From NCBI GenBank assembly GCA_009841255.1, contig VXMD01000013.1:65034-129033 (forward strand): a stretch of DNA of 64,000 nt, given 5' to 3'. Positions 8,919 to 17,366 of the stretch are shown here, one piece after another. The DNA comes from Candidatus Poribacteria bacterium. Lineage in GTDB: Bacteria > Poribacteria > WGA-4E > WGA-3G. A program made the position numbers and the translations under genes. The stretch's first letter is position 1. Each line of letters opens with the position of its first letter. The notes under the pieces were generated by a model that was not told the origin of the DNA, did not search any database, and saw only the letters and a program-made list of their open reading frames with translations.

Positions 8919-10271
8919 TTGTTAAAAGTATCAAAGTTTGGCGGAAGTTCCCTTGCATCAGCGGATCAGGTCCGTCGTGTTTGCGACATCATTATTGCCG
9001 ATCCCGGACGCCGGCTCATTGTTGTCTCTGCCCCCGGAAAGCGTTATGATCAAGACATCAAGGTGACAGACTTACTCATCGCAGCCGCATCGGAGCGACT
9101 CGCGGGAAAAATCGGTGCCTCGGAATGTGCTGAAGCGATTGAACGGTACAGGAGTATCGCCTCTGAATTAGGACTTCCCCCCGAGGTCGTCGAGCCTATC
9201 GCTCGCGATTTAACGGAACGCTTGGAAAATAGCACAACCGATGCCGACCTCTATATGGACACAATGAAGGCAGGTGGTGAAGACAACTGTGCTCGTCTCA
9301 TTGCACAAGTGTTACAGGCACGCGGTGTAGACGCACATTATGTGAACCCGAAGGATGCTGGCTTATTACTTTCGGACGAGCCCGGTAACGCACAAGTGCT
9401 ACCCGAAGCATACAATCGACTACGTGATTTACACGAGCGTCCCGGCATCACTATTTTTCCCGGCTTTTTCGGATACTCAGAACAGGGCAACGTTGTGACC
9501 TTCTCGCGCGGCGGGTCAGACATCACGGGGGCTATTCTCGCCAGTGCTGTGCGGGCGGAAGTCTATGAGAACTTTACAGACGTCGATTCTGTGTTCGCGG
9601 CAAACCCATCTATCGTTAAAAATCCGGTACCGATCGCTGAGTTAACCTACCGTGAGATGCGGGAACTCTCTTACGCAGGCTTCTCTGTGTTTCACGATGA
9701 GGCACTTGAACCTGTCTACCGCGCGCAAGTACCTGTCAACATTCGGAACACGAATAACGCGAAAGCAGACGGTACGTTGATTGTTCCAAACCGTAAGTCA
9801 ACGGATATTCCAGTTGTCGGTATCGCGGCAATGGATAGTGTCTGCTGTATCTATCTCAGCAAATATCTAATGAACCGTCAAATCGGGTTTGGTCGGCGAC
9901 TGTTGCAGATATTGGAAGCCGAAGACATCTCTTTTGAACACGTCCCTTCGGGAATAGACAATATGTCTGTCATCCTCCGAGGAGATAACTTATCTGCGGC
10001 AAAAGAGAAGAGAATTGTTGAACAGATTCGGCAAACCCTTGCCCCGGAAGATATTTCCGTGGAACGTGGACTCTCTCTAATCATGGTCGTCGGTGAAGGC
10101 ATGCGTCACACTGTCGGTATCGCCTCGCGTGCTACAAGAGCGTTAGCTGGAGCGGAAGTCAACATTGAGATGATTAACCAGGGTTCCAACGAAGTCAGTA
10201 TGATGTTCGGCATAAAATCCGAAGATATGGAGACTGCCGTTCAAGCCCTCTATGCCGAATTTTTTGGCTAA
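8919..10271 (+). CDS. lysC: Aspartate kinase
   Basis: 450 residues, starting at TTG 8919 with GGAGG at 8907-8911. The kinase signature KFGGSSLA (lysine 6) opens the protein, the nucleotide-binding segment is around TFSRGGSDITGA, and the last 150 residues carry two ACT-type regulatory units (MSVILRGDNLS and VGEGMRHTVGIASRATRALAGAEVNIEMINQGSNE), as in lysine/threonine-inhibited monofunctional aspartokinases. It makes aspartyl-4-phosphate, the first step to lysine, threonine, methionine and diaminopimelate. The context is unusual: it lies between two dioxygenase genes rather than with asd, dapA or hom. Threonine synthase is 22 kb away. A housekeeping role is likely, but a dedicated role in an aspartate-derived specialised product is possible. 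Confidence 0.92.
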   Translation: MLKVSKFGGSSLASADQVRRVCDIIIADPGRRLIVVSAPGKRYDQDIKVTDLLIAAASERLAGKIGASECAEAIERYRSIASELGLPPEVVEPIARDLTERLENSTTDADLYMDTMKAGGEDNCARLIAQVLQARGVDAHYVNPKDAGLLLSDEPGNAQVLPEAYNRLRDLHERPGITIFPGFFGYSEQGNVVTFSRGGSDITGAILASAVRAEVYENFTDVDSVFAANPSIVKNPVPIAELTYREMRELSYAGFSVFHDEALEPVYRAQVPVNIRNTNNAKADGTLIVPNRKSTDIPVVGIAAMDSVCCIYLSKYLMNRQIGFGRRLLQILEAEDISFEHVPSGIDNMSVILRGDNLSAAKEKRIVEQIRQTLAPEDISVERGLSLIMVVGEGMRHTVGIASRATRALAGAEVNIEMINQGSNEVSMMFGIKSEDMETAVQALYAEFFG

Positions 10272-10281
10272 AGGAAACATT

Positions 10282-11121
10282 ATGGAAATAACAGTTCAAC
10301 CGGAAGAATTAGCCGCAGGAGAACTGACAGATGCACACGTGGCACAAGCGGTTAAGGCGATCCGTGTTAATGGCTATGTCATTTTGGAGAACGTTGTCAA
10401 CCATGAGCACTTAGACATTCTTCGCGAACGGATGGATGCCGATTCACAAATCCTTATTAATGCGGAAAAATGGGGTGGTGCAGGCAGACTCGTGGGGCAT
10501 CTCCAACAGGGACCGCCACCTTTTGCGCCCTACATTTTTAGAGACGTCGTCGCGAATCCGTATGTTGTGCAGGTGACGAAAGAACTGCTGGGACCGGGAC
10601 TCTATAATAACTTTTACAACGGCAATACAAACTGCCCTGGTAGCATAACCCAACCCCTCCACAGGGACGGAGCGCACCTTTGGGAGGACCAAGAGGTCGC
10701 GCATCCGACAACAGAAGTGGTCGTCAACATCTCACCTCAGGAGACAACAGCGGAAAATGGCAGCGTCGAACTCTGGCCTGGTTCACATCTTCAGGTGGGT
10801 AGTGGAGGCGTAGATGAGGAACAGGAGGAAGCGCGTCGCAAAATCTGTCCCCCTATCCGTGGAAATGCGAAAAAGGGTAGTGCACTCATTCGAGATATGC
10901 GACTCTGGCACCGGGGGGTCCCCAACCCATCCGATAAACCCCGCCACATGATAGCCCTGATTTTCCGCGTCAGTTGGCTGAAATCCAACCGCCGACTGAA
11001 GTATAAAACCGGATGTGAAGCCGCTTTTGAAGACAGCGATCTCGATCATAATGCCGAGTTCCTTGACTTCGCTAAGGAAAAAATAGACGATTACGATTAT
11101 CTTTTTAATCCGCGCTTCTAA
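10282..11121 (+). CDS. Phytanoyl-CoA dioxygenase family (PhyH) oxygenase 2
   Basis: 279 residues from the ATG at 10282, 10 bases after the aspartokinase stop, with AAGGAA between them. The earlier in-frame ATG at 10252 lies within the aspartokinase gene and lacks an SD. The PhyH triad is H127-x-D129 (PLHRDGAH) and distal H210 (RLWHRGVPN), with the 2-oxoglutarate arginine in DKPRHM. The sequence is only distantly similar to the first PhyH gene, so this is not a recent duplicate. Tight spacing suggests one transcript with lysC. An oxygenase acting on an amino-acid-like or lipid substrate is possible, but the sequence does not decide. Confidence 0.85.
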   Translation: MEITVQPEELAAGELTDAHVAQAVKAIRVNGYVILENVVNHEHLDILRERMDADSQILINAEKWGGAGRLVGHLQQGPPPFAPYIFRDVVANPYVVQVTKELLGPGLYNNFYNGNTNCPGSITQPLHRDGAHLWEDQEVAHPTTEVVVNISPQETTAENGSVELWPGSHLQVGSGGVDEEQEEARRKICPPIRGNAKKGSALIRDMRLWHRGVPNPSDKPRHMIALIFRVSWLKSNRRLKYKTGCEAAFEDSDLDHNAEFLDFAKEKIDDYDYLFNPRF

Positions 11122-11172
11122 ATGTATAAGGGAGTACGATAGCACTGCTCTGAGTTCAGTACGGAGGTTACT

Positions 11173-12009
11173 ATGAACGTCCAAAACACTTGGCTCCCCG
11201 CTGAGCCTGACCTCGAAACGGTTTGTAAAACCTACAGCGACCCGATTTACGCACTCTCCCAAGCGGAAATGCCCGCTATCATCCTTCGAAACGCCTACTC
11301 ACCGGCAGAATGCCACGGACTTATCAACCGATTCACAAATATGGGTTTGATGCGAGATGAAGACGACATCAACTCCCCTGACAAACGCACCCGTATCGAC
11401 ATCGGTACCAGTCTTGGTAACCGTGGCGCGGATAAGACGAAATTTCTGGCACACGCCGAAGCCACACATCACCTTTTTAAGTTTCTATTCGACGGATTTG
11501 ATGACCCTGTCAATCTCATCTACGATTCGCTGACTGCGCTTTCCCCCAAACAAGAGGTGAAGGTTGCGCGTGAACCGGACGGTTCGCTCTATGGTCCAGC
11601 GATCTTTCGGGTGCATTACGAAACCCATAGCTATAAGCCGCATATCGACCACGTCAAGTATCGCGAGCAGCGCACCAATTATGATGTTTATCGTTTTGAG
11701 CATCAGTTTGCAGGCGTGCTATGCGTCCAGAATGCTGACGAACACGGGAGAGGCACGCAAGCCCTCTTGCATCGCTGCCTCTGGTCTGAGGAAATCCAAC
11801 CCCATATTATCGAAGAAACTTTTGATCAATATGCCGCTGACAACGGAGTCGAGAACTATCAGGTCGATCTGAATCAGGGGGATCTCTACTTTTTCAACAC
11901 GCGATGTATCCACGAAGTGCCACCCGTGCAAGGTACGCGCGCCCGAATTGTTTTGGCAGTATTCATCGGGTATTCCCCGGAAGATGGTGAAGTATTCGTG
12001 TGGTCGTAG
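11173..12009 (+). CDS. 2OG-Fe(II) oxygenase superfamily protein
   Basis: 278 residues. GGAGG precedes the ATG at 11173 by about 6 bases. A third oxygenase of a different subfamily from the two PhyH proteins: triad H157-x-D159 (YKPHIDHVKYRE) and distal H247 (RCIHEVPP), with R in GTRARIVLAVFIGY as the 2-oxoglutarate ligand. The arrangement resembles prolyl-hydroxylase-like and hydroxylase/halogenase-like cupins. It lies 51 bp downstream of PhyH 2 and is the last gene before a terminator-like hairpin at 12080, so it may close an operon of dioxygenase - aspartokinase - dioxygenase - dioxygenase. The substrate is unknown. Confidence 0.8.
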   Translation: MNVQNTWLPAEPDLETVCKTYSDPIYALSQAEMPAIILRNAYSPAECHGLINRFTNMGLMRDEDDINSPDKRTRIDIGTSLGNRGADKTKFLAHAEATHHLFKFLFDGFDDPVNLIYDSLTALSPKQEVKVAREPDGSLYGPAIFRVHYETHSYKPHIDHVKYREQRTNYDVYRFEHQFAGVLCVQNADEHGRGTQALLHRCLWSEEIQPHIIEETFDQYAADNGVENYQVDLNQGDLYFFNTRCIHEVPPVQGTRARIVLAVFIGYSPEDGEVFVWS

Positions 12010-12079
12010 ATCTCACATTTCTCCTCTTCTCTAAGGCTCCATTTCCGGCTTATTTCCTTCCACGCCTACTTCTTTGCTG

Positions 12080-12103
12080 GCGGGGTTTGTAACCCCGCTT
12101 ATT
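12080..12103 (+). terminator. Terminator-like hairpin after the oxygenase run
   Basis: GCGGGGTT and AACCCCGC pair as an 8-bp GC-rich stem with a 3-base loop (12080-12098), followed by TTATTT. It is about 70 bp past the stop of the last dioxygenase. Confidence 0.5.
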
Positions 12104-12108
12104 TCCGA

Positions 12109-12128
12109 GTATACGATCAATCGTATAC
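12109..12128. promoter_or_regulatory. Palindrome, possible operator
   Basis: GTATACGAT and ATCGTATAC form a perfect 9-bp inverted repeat with a 2-base centre, just past the terminator-like hairpin. It could be a dimeric repressor site or an extension of the terminator region. The rest of 12010-12278 shows no gene. Confidence 0.3.
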
Positions 12129-12278
12129 CTCACTATAACCGCTTCCTCCTTACACCCGATGCAATGCGTCCAGATTACGAACATTATCGGACATAGCGCA
12201 CAATTCAGGGCATTCTTTCATTACTGCTTCACCATTTCAAGCAAAATTGGTGAGAAAAAAGAATTATTTGACTTTTTC

Positions 12279-12362
12279 TTGACATTTTTTTGACAAATAT
12301 GTTAACATATTGGCAAATGAGGTTGGTAGCATCCGTTTTATAATGTGAGTTTATAACGTGAG
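12279..12362 (+). promoter_or_regulatory. Promoter region with a tandem 13-bp repeat
   Basis: Two overlapping -35-like TTGACA boxes (12279-12284 and 12290-12295) are followed by TAACAT at 12303-12308, 18 bp after the first box. Further down, TTTATAATGTGAG (12337-12349) is repeated immediately as TTTATAACGTGAG (12350-12362). The repeat could be a binding-site pair or carry a second -10 (TATAAT at 12339-12344). The gene at 12431 follows. Confidence 0.45.
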
Positions 12363-12430
12363 TTTGATGAATATTTAAGAGGGACGGATTTTGGCTTAAA
12401 GTCTCGCTGATTCTGAAGGAGGACAAAATC

Positions 12431-13135
12431 ATGAAACTGATTATTCAGGCAGGCGTCGTTATTTTGATGATTGCCTCATTAATAATGCCCGCTAAATGCG
12501 CTCTTGAAGCAAGTGGTAAAAAGGCGCCGATTGCCAGAGGAGAGAATCTCATTGCTGGAGCGGCTGTCAACGATTCAGCCGGCAGTAGTGATTTAACCTT
12601 AATCATTCAGTTGAAAATTGATGGTAAAATCGTGGTCGATGAAGGCCACAAGTGCACTGCCATTCAGCCTGAGGAGAATATCCCTTCGGATAAAGATCCC
12701 ACCGGCTGGACACAACCAAAATTTGACGATAAAGATTGGGAAAAGGGCGAATACGGTGTCGGTTACGGTGACAACGATGACAATCTGGTCATTGGTAAAG
12801 GAGACCTTGCAATGGTCTACAGCCGCGCTGTCTTCGAGGTCAAGTCCATCAGGTCAAATAGCAAAGTTGAGCTGGGAGCAGACTTTGACGATGGTTGTGT
12901 GATTTGGATTAACGGCGTCGAAGTTGCCCGTGAAGCAAACACCGATATTCCGGACGTGCCGGAGTGGGATTCGTGGACCGATAAGGGAAGTGGGCATTCA
13001 CACGAAGCCAGTAAAACAGACCCACCGACTTATGAGTTCGTCGAACTTGACGTTAAGGTGATTGGGAATCCCTTTGCTGTTGAGCCGGCAGATAAGCTTG
13101 CTACCTCATGGGGGGAAATCAAAGCCGGGTACTAA
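12431..13135 (+). CDS. Secreted galactose-binding-like domain protein with C-terminal WG tail
   Basis: 234 residues. AAGGAGG at 12416-12422 sets the start. Residues 1-24 are a signal peptide ending near KCA. The mature part resembles a galactose-binding-like jelly roll of the kind attached to glycosidases and sialidases: W-x-QPKFDDKDW-x-KGEYGVGYGD, then YSRAVFEV and DDGCVIWINGVEVAR. It is therefore probably a carbohydrate- or surface-binding secreted protein with no catalytic module. The last residues read KLATSWGEIKAGY, a tail that recurs with variation at the ends of the next two secreted proteins. The strong SD and the preceding promoter suggest an independent transcription unit. Confidence 0.75.
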   Translation: MKLIIQAGVVILMIASLIMPAKCALEASGKKAPIARGENLIAGAAVNDSAGSSDLTLIIQLKIDGKIVVDEGHKCTAIQPEENIPSDKDPTGWTQPKFDDKDWEKGEYGVGYGDNDDNLVIGKGDLAMVYSRAVFEVKSIRSNSKVELGADFDDGCVIWINGVEVAREANTDIPDVPEWDSWTDKGSGHSHEASKTDPPTYEFVELDVKVIGNPFAVEPADKLATSWGEIKAGY

Positions 13136-13289
13136 GCGTCAAAAATTATTGGTTTTCAGTGTTCATCGGCGTTCGGACGTTCTTTCCCCGTTCATATTCG
13201 TGGCAAAAATACGACGTGCGAATCAAAAGGAATCCGTGATAGCACCCCCAACCTAATGAAGTTTCAGAAAATAAATAGGAAGGGTTCTC

Positions 13290-14252
13290 ATGAGACTGCG
13301 ATATATATTTACCCTCTGTTGTCTCATGTTTGGGTTGTTATGCCCTGTTACGGCAAAACAACTCGGCAGCGAAAAGATTGTGTTCGCATCAAATCGCGAC
13401 GGCAATTGGGAAATCTATATGATGAATCCCGATGGAACCCGGCAGGAAAGACTCACCTACGACCGCGCTGTCGATTGTGAGCCCGTCATCTCACCAAAAG
13501 GGGACCAGATTCTCTTCAATTCCAACCGCGGGGGAACGCGCGATCTTTACCTAATGGACATCGATGGCAGAGATGTGCGTCCACTGTTTGGTATCAGCGA
13601 AGCGTACCGAACGGAACCTACTTGGTCACCGGATGGAGAGAGGATCGCCTATTCTCAGCGTGCGTTAGGCGGCGTAAACATTCACACCGCAAACGCGGAT
13701 GGGACGGCAGTGAAACTGATCGTGCATCTGGAGAACGCTCACAGCGGATATCCGACTTGGTCGTCGGATGGAACAGAAATTGCGTATGTTGTCGCAGATG
13801 AGGTTCATTGGGCAAGCCATCAAATTCGGTTTATTAGCTTAGAAACCCGCAAACAGGAAACCCTTTTCCCCGATGACTTCCCACGCATGTTTCAGCCTTC
13901 ATGGGCGCCAGTTGGAAACAGAATCGCATTTGTTTGGTTTAGACCGGCGGAAAAGCGGCAGTCCCTATTCATTGTTAACCGGGACGGAAGCTACCTGAAA
14001 CGCATTGCGTCGTTCGTGGCGAATACGCCTGCTTGGGCGCCTTTCGGGAACGAACTCATCTACGCCGAAGGCGTCATCGGCAGCAATTCACAAATTTTCA
14101 AAGTCAATCTGATACGTCGAAAAGTCACACAACTTACGGGCGATGGAAGCAATTATCCCGGTAACTGGTTTGCCCCGAGGCAGCTGCCTGTTTCCCCGTC
14201 AACATCGCTTTTAAGCACATCGTGGGGCAACGTGAAAAGCCAGAGGAAGTAG
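13290..14252 (+). CDS. Secreted TolB/WD40-like beta-propeller protein with WG tail
   Basis: 320 residues, with AGGAAGGG ahead of the ATG. The signal peptide covers about residues 1-23 (CPVTAK end). The body is a six-bladed propeller of PD40/TolB type: IVFASNRDGNWEIYMMNPDG, ILFNSNRGGTRDLYLMDIDG, PTWSPDGERIAYS and WAPVGNRIAFV blades. Proteins of this type are periplasmic or surface binding modules. TolB itself has an extra N-terminal domain that is absent here, so this is not TolB of the Tol-Pal system. The C-terminus is SLLSTSWGNVKSQRK, sharing the T-S-WG-x-(I/V)-K tail of its two neighbours. The stop is followed immediately by the MITE-like element at 14259. Confidence 0.8.
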   Translation: MRLRYIFTLCCLMFGLLCPVTAKQLGSEKIVFASNRDGNWEIYMMNPDGTRQERLTYDRAVDCEPVISPKGDQILFNSNRGGTRDLYLMDIDGRDVRPLFGISEAYRTEPTWSPDGERIAYSQRALGGVNIHTANADGTAVKLIVHLENAHSGYPTWSSDGTEIAYVVADEVHWASHQIRFISLETRKQETLFPDDFPRMFQPSWAPVGNRIAFVWFRPAEKRQSLFIVNRDGSYLKRIASFVANTPAWAPFGNELIYAEGVIGSNSQIFKVNLIRRKVTQLTGDGSNYPGNWFAPRQLPVSPSTSLLSTSWGNVKSQRK

Positions 14253-14258
14253 CGTAGA

Positions 14259-14400
14259 TTATAGTAAGTTAAAAAATTAATAAGACACTCTTTGGCGGGC
14301 GAGGAGACCTACGAAGAAACACCCAAGCAAAAACCCCCTACGGAAACCGAAGCCTCCCAATATTATTAAAATGTATTTTTAATTCTAAGTTTTACTATAA
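14259..14400. repeat. 142-bp MITE-like element, copy 1
   Basis: The ends are inverted: TTATAGTAA at 14259-14267 and TTACTATAA at 14392-14400. A second copy of exactly the same length lies at 49145-49286, with five mismatches by my alignment. The element is non-coding. Its outer TA pair at each end fits insertion at a TA dinucleotide, as for IS630/Tc1-type MITEs. It ends directly against the AAGGAG ribosome site of the next gene. Confidence 0.85.
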
Positions 14401-14412
14401 AAGGAGCGAAAA

Positions 14413-15261
14413 ATGCTTCCGTTTGTTATGAATGCAACCGCCAAAAAAATGGTTCTGAGTTTAGCCGCTGTTTTAATTACTGGATTGGGAATAGGAATCC
14501 CTGTCGCTGCCCAGACAGTCGTCATCGAAGATGGGTTAATTGGCTATTGGAGTTTCAATAAAGACACGGTAAAAGGCAATACGGTACAGGATATCTGGGG
14601 CGACCAAGACGCCGAGATGATAGGGAAAATTCAAATCGTCCAAGGCAAGTTTGGAGAAGCAGTCCAACTGGAAGGTGGCGCGGGCTCACGTGTCCAAATG
14701 ACCGATGACATCAAGAAAGCCAAACTCCCCACAGAGGGGATGACCGTGGAAGTATGGGTATGGGATGAGCAGTTCATCGAATGGGGTGGGTACATCGTGG
14801 CAGTTCAGGACAATGGTCCTTTTGAAAAGGGTTGGCTGCTCGGTACTCGATGGAAACAGTTCAGTTTCGCACTCTCCTCAGATGATGCTGATGATGGCGA
14901 TGGTCTCTTAACTTACCTCAATTCCGCCAACACGTATGACATGGGAGAATGGCACCATGTGGTCGGAACGTATGACGGCAAGGAGATGAAAATCTACGTG
15001 AATGGGAAACTGGAGAACACTTCGGATGCCCAATCGGGCGTTATCAATTATCCGGATCGCGTCTTCTTCTCCATCGGCTCTTATAAAGATGACAACGAGG
15101 ATTTCGTGCACAAGGGAATGATCGACGAAGTGCGGCTCTATGATCGGGCATTCAGTGAAAAAGAGGTGTCCAACAATCTTAACGCCGAAGGGTTGGCGGT
15201 AGAAGTTGCTGGAAAACTAAGTCTCACTTGGGGTCAAATCAAGGCTGCTGCGGGGAGATAG
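14413..15261 (+). CDS. Secreted LamG/concanavalin-like protein with WG tail
   Basis: 282 residues. AAGGAG at 14401-14406 precedes the ATG by 6 bases. The signal peptide ends near VAAQ (about residue 35). The mature domain is a LamG-type (LamGL, concanavalin A-like) jelly roll: LIGYWSFN at its start, then EGMTVEVWVW, GEWHHVVGTYDGKEMKIYVNGKL and GMIDEVRLYDRAFSEKEV near the end, the usual landmarks of that family. These domains bind glycans or act as adhesion modules. The C-terminus KLSLTWGQIKAAAGR repeats the tail seen in the two preceding proteins. Its leader is fully occupied by the MITE-like element, so its promoter is either inside that element or upstream of it. Confidence 0.85.
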   Translation: MLPFVMNATAKKMVLSLAAVLITGLGIGIPVAAQTVVIEDGLIGYWSFNKDTVKGNTVQDIWGDQDAEMIGKIQIVQGKFGEAVQLEGGAGSRVQMTDDIKKAKLPTEGMTVEVWVWDEQFIEWGGYIVAVQDNGPFEKGWLLGTRWKQFSFALSSDDADDGDGLLTYLNSANTYDMGEWHHVVGTYDGKEMKIYVNGKLENTSDAQSGVINYPDRVFFSIGSYKDDNEDFVHKGMIDEVRLYDRAFSEKEVSNNLNAEGLAVEVAGKLSLTWGQIKAAAGR

Positions 15262-15317
15262 GCAACTTTCATCAAAAGTCTGCTTAGGACCGCCAAATCA
15301 GACCCATCTCATATCCT

Positions 15318-16013
15318 TTATAGCAACGCCTCCGCTAATTCCGTAAAATCGCTCACCGTCACATCGGGTTGGTAGGGGGTATTTTCATAGGGAAGTTCAT
15401 AACGATTTACAAACGCACCTCTAAAGCCGCACGCCCGCGCACCCATGATGTCAAACGAGTTCGCAGACACCATCACGCACTCGTCAACTTCAAGCCCTAA
15501 CTTCCCAGCCGCGGCGCGGTAAACCGCCGGATGCGGCTTAAATGCACCCACCGATGTAACCGAAATCACATCGTCGAAGTTCCATGCAACCCGTTCCGTG
15601 ACGAGATATTCTAAAAATGAAGGATCGCCGTTGGATAACACTACCAACTGATACCGAGATTGCATCTCCGCGAGGGCAGACAAAACTTCAGGGAACGGCG
15701 AGAGGGACCGCCAACCGCGCATGAACTCTTCCACTGTTTCAGGAGTGGCATCAATGCCGTTTGCTCTCAGAACGTAGTGGACGGCGCGCCGAACGGTCTC
15801 CAGATAACCGCTATGTCCGAGCATGACAATCGTATCTTGATACTGCTCGATCCGCTGACGGTATCGCCACTGTGCCCAGAATTCATCCGCCGATACATCG
15901 ACAGCACGTGTTTTCAGTGATTCATCAATGAAGGGGGTAAGACTCCCCCCTAAGTCCAAAATTGTACCGAACAGGTCAAAGGTGAGAGCCTTTGTCTCCG
16001 CAAAATTTGCCAT
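15318..16013 (-). CDS. HAD-superfamily hydrolase, haloacid-dehalogenase type II-like
   Basis: 231 residues. Motif I is FDLFGTILD with the nucleophile aspartate at residue 13, motif II is VLSNGD, the motif III lysine is in GAFKPHP, and motif IV is VSANSFDIMGARACGF. This combination (single aspartate, SAN-x-FD) matches type II haloacid dehalogenases and close phosphatase relatives rather than the P-type ATPase branch. A 2-haloacid dehalogenase would fit a marine host with halogenated metabolites, but that activity is inferred. No SD is seen before the ATG; instead the gene is preceded by a block of inverted repeats. It is in the same orientation as the oxidoreductase upstream but 316 bp away. 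Confidence 0.8.
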   Translation of the reverse strand: MANFAETKALTFDLFGTILDLGGSLTPFIDESLKTRAVDVSADEFWAQWRYRQRIEQYQDTIVMLGHSGYLETVRRAVHYVLRANGIDATPETVEEFMRGWRSLSPFPEVLSALAEMQSRYQLVVLSNGDPSFLEYLVTERVAWNFDDVISVTSVGAFKPHPAVYRAAAGKLGLEVDECVMVSANSFDIMGARACGFRGAFVNRYELPYENTPYQPDVTVSDFTELAEALL

Positions 16014-16329
16014 AATAGTAAATAGTTGTCGGTTGTCGGTTTGCTTCGCAGTGAAAATGCGGTTTTTGAGGGTTATAGGTTATAGGTTCGGTTTTTTCTT
16101 CCGAAAAAACCTTTAGGTTATAAGTGAAGAGGGTCTTTGTGAGTTCTTAACTTATAACCAATAACCAACAGGTTGTCGTAGGGGTTGGGGGATTTAGTCT
16201 TTAAATAGACTAAATCCGTTCCTTGTATTACATTCCCAACCCTTACGGAGGTTACCGTTTAGCGAAAGACTCTTAACTTATAACCAATAACCGAAAGTGG
16301 AGCGCAGCGGAACGAACCGATAACCATCT
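16014..16329. repeat. Intergenic cluster of inverted repeats
   Basis: No gene. Nested hairpins are visible: GGTTTTTTC/GAAAAAACC with a 4-base loop (16090-16111), and GGATTTAGTCT/AGACTAAATCC with a 6-base loop (16190-16217), whose flanks GGGTTGGG and CCCAACCC extend the stem. TTATAACCAATAACC-type words recur on both sides (near 16151 and 16278) and GGTTATAGG repeats at 16070-16086. It belongs to the degenerate palindromic spacer family seen again between the rib genes. Confidence 0.75.
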
Positions 16330-17349
16330 TTACCCCAATTCGACTGTACGTCCAGTTGCCATTGCCTCAAATGCGGCATCAATGACGCGCATCTGATTCA
16401 CGCAGCTTTCCGGTGAGATACGATGCGGTTTTCCGGTCGCTACAACCTCGCACATGTGCTCCAATTGCAATGCGAATTGGAAACAGGGTTCAAAATCAAT
16501 GACTTCGCGCCCTTCTCGTGTGGTCAGTTCAATGTTGACCGCTGTATTCTCATTGTTCCAAACCCGATCGAGTCGGCACATGCCGCCGGTGCCTGACATT
16601 TCGGCATACTGTCCACCGGCACAATTAAAGCCGGTAGAAATCTGCGCAACCCGTTCACCGGGGAATACTAACAATAGATAGGAACCATCGTCTACTTCTA
16701 ACCCGGCTTGGGACATCCCCGACACCCGAATCGGTTCCGCGCCGAACATGAAACGGGCGTGGTGGATATTGTAGCACGCCAAATCGTAAATGCTTCCGCC
16801 GCCTTTCGCTTTGTTAAACCGCCAATTCATCTCAGGGCGTCGCGTTTCAGGACCGCCGCCACCGCCACCTGTACAGAAGGTGCTGCGGATCGCCTTAAAG
16901 TCCCCGATTGCCCCCGAATCAATGAGTTCTTTTGCCTTCAGGTGCATCGGATGATGTCGGAATTTAAACGCTTCCGCCACCAGTACACCGTTTTCTTGTG
17001 CCGCACCGACGAACGCTTTTGCCTCCGCCGCTGTTGACGTGAAGGGTTTCTCACACAAAATCGCTTTGACTTGGCGGGATTCAGAAAGCTGGATACCGAC
17101 CTCAGCGTGAAAGGCACCCCAGGTACAGATAACAGCGATGTCCAAGTTTTCAGCGTCTAACATCTCTTCCAAAGAGAGATACCGGTTTTCGGGGTCCACA
17201 TCAAATCGTTCACCGAAATTGGTTAATGCGTCTTCCGACACGTCACAGATCGCCGCTAATTCGGCGCTCGGTGCTTGTTGACACGCGTTGCCGTGTGCGT
17301 TGGCGATTCCACCTGCTCCGACGAGTCCAACACGATAAGTCGTTGACAT
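16330..17349 (-). CDS. Gfo/Idh/MocA family oxidoreductase
   Basis: 339 residues with AAAGGAA ahead of the ATG. The N-terminal Rossmann domain begins YRVGLVGAGGIANAHG. The family's CEKPF segment (AILCEKPFTSTAAEA) supplies the conserved lysine, and the C-terminal alpha/beta domain has the usual Gfo/Idh/MocA fold with SIYDLACYNIHHARFMFG. Members are NAD(P)-dependent dehydrogenases or hydratases acting on sugars, inositols and derivatives; the substrate is not evident. It is 17 bp downstream of a sulfotransferase gene in the same direction, so the two are probably cotranscribed. A link to sulfated sugar or glycan metabolism is a reasonable inference. Confidence 0.88.
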   Translation of the reverse strand: MSTTYRVGLVGAGGIANAHGNACQQAPSAELAAICDVSEDALTNFGERFDVDPENRYLSLEEMLDAENLDIAVICTWGAFHAEVGIQLSESRQVKAILCEKPFTSTAAEAKAFVGAAQENGVLVAEAFKFRHHPMHLKAKELIDSGAIGDFKAIRSTFCTGGGGGGPETRRPEMNWRFNKAKGGGSIYDLACYNIHHARFMFGAEPIRVSGMSQAGLEVDDGSYLLLVFPGERVAQISTGFNCAGGQYAEMSGTGGMCRLDRVWNNENTAVNIELTTREGREVIDFEPCFQFALQLEHMCEVVATGKPHRISPESCVNQMRVIDAAFEAMATGRTVELG

Positions 17350-17366
17350 AATAGTTCCTTTCTCTG

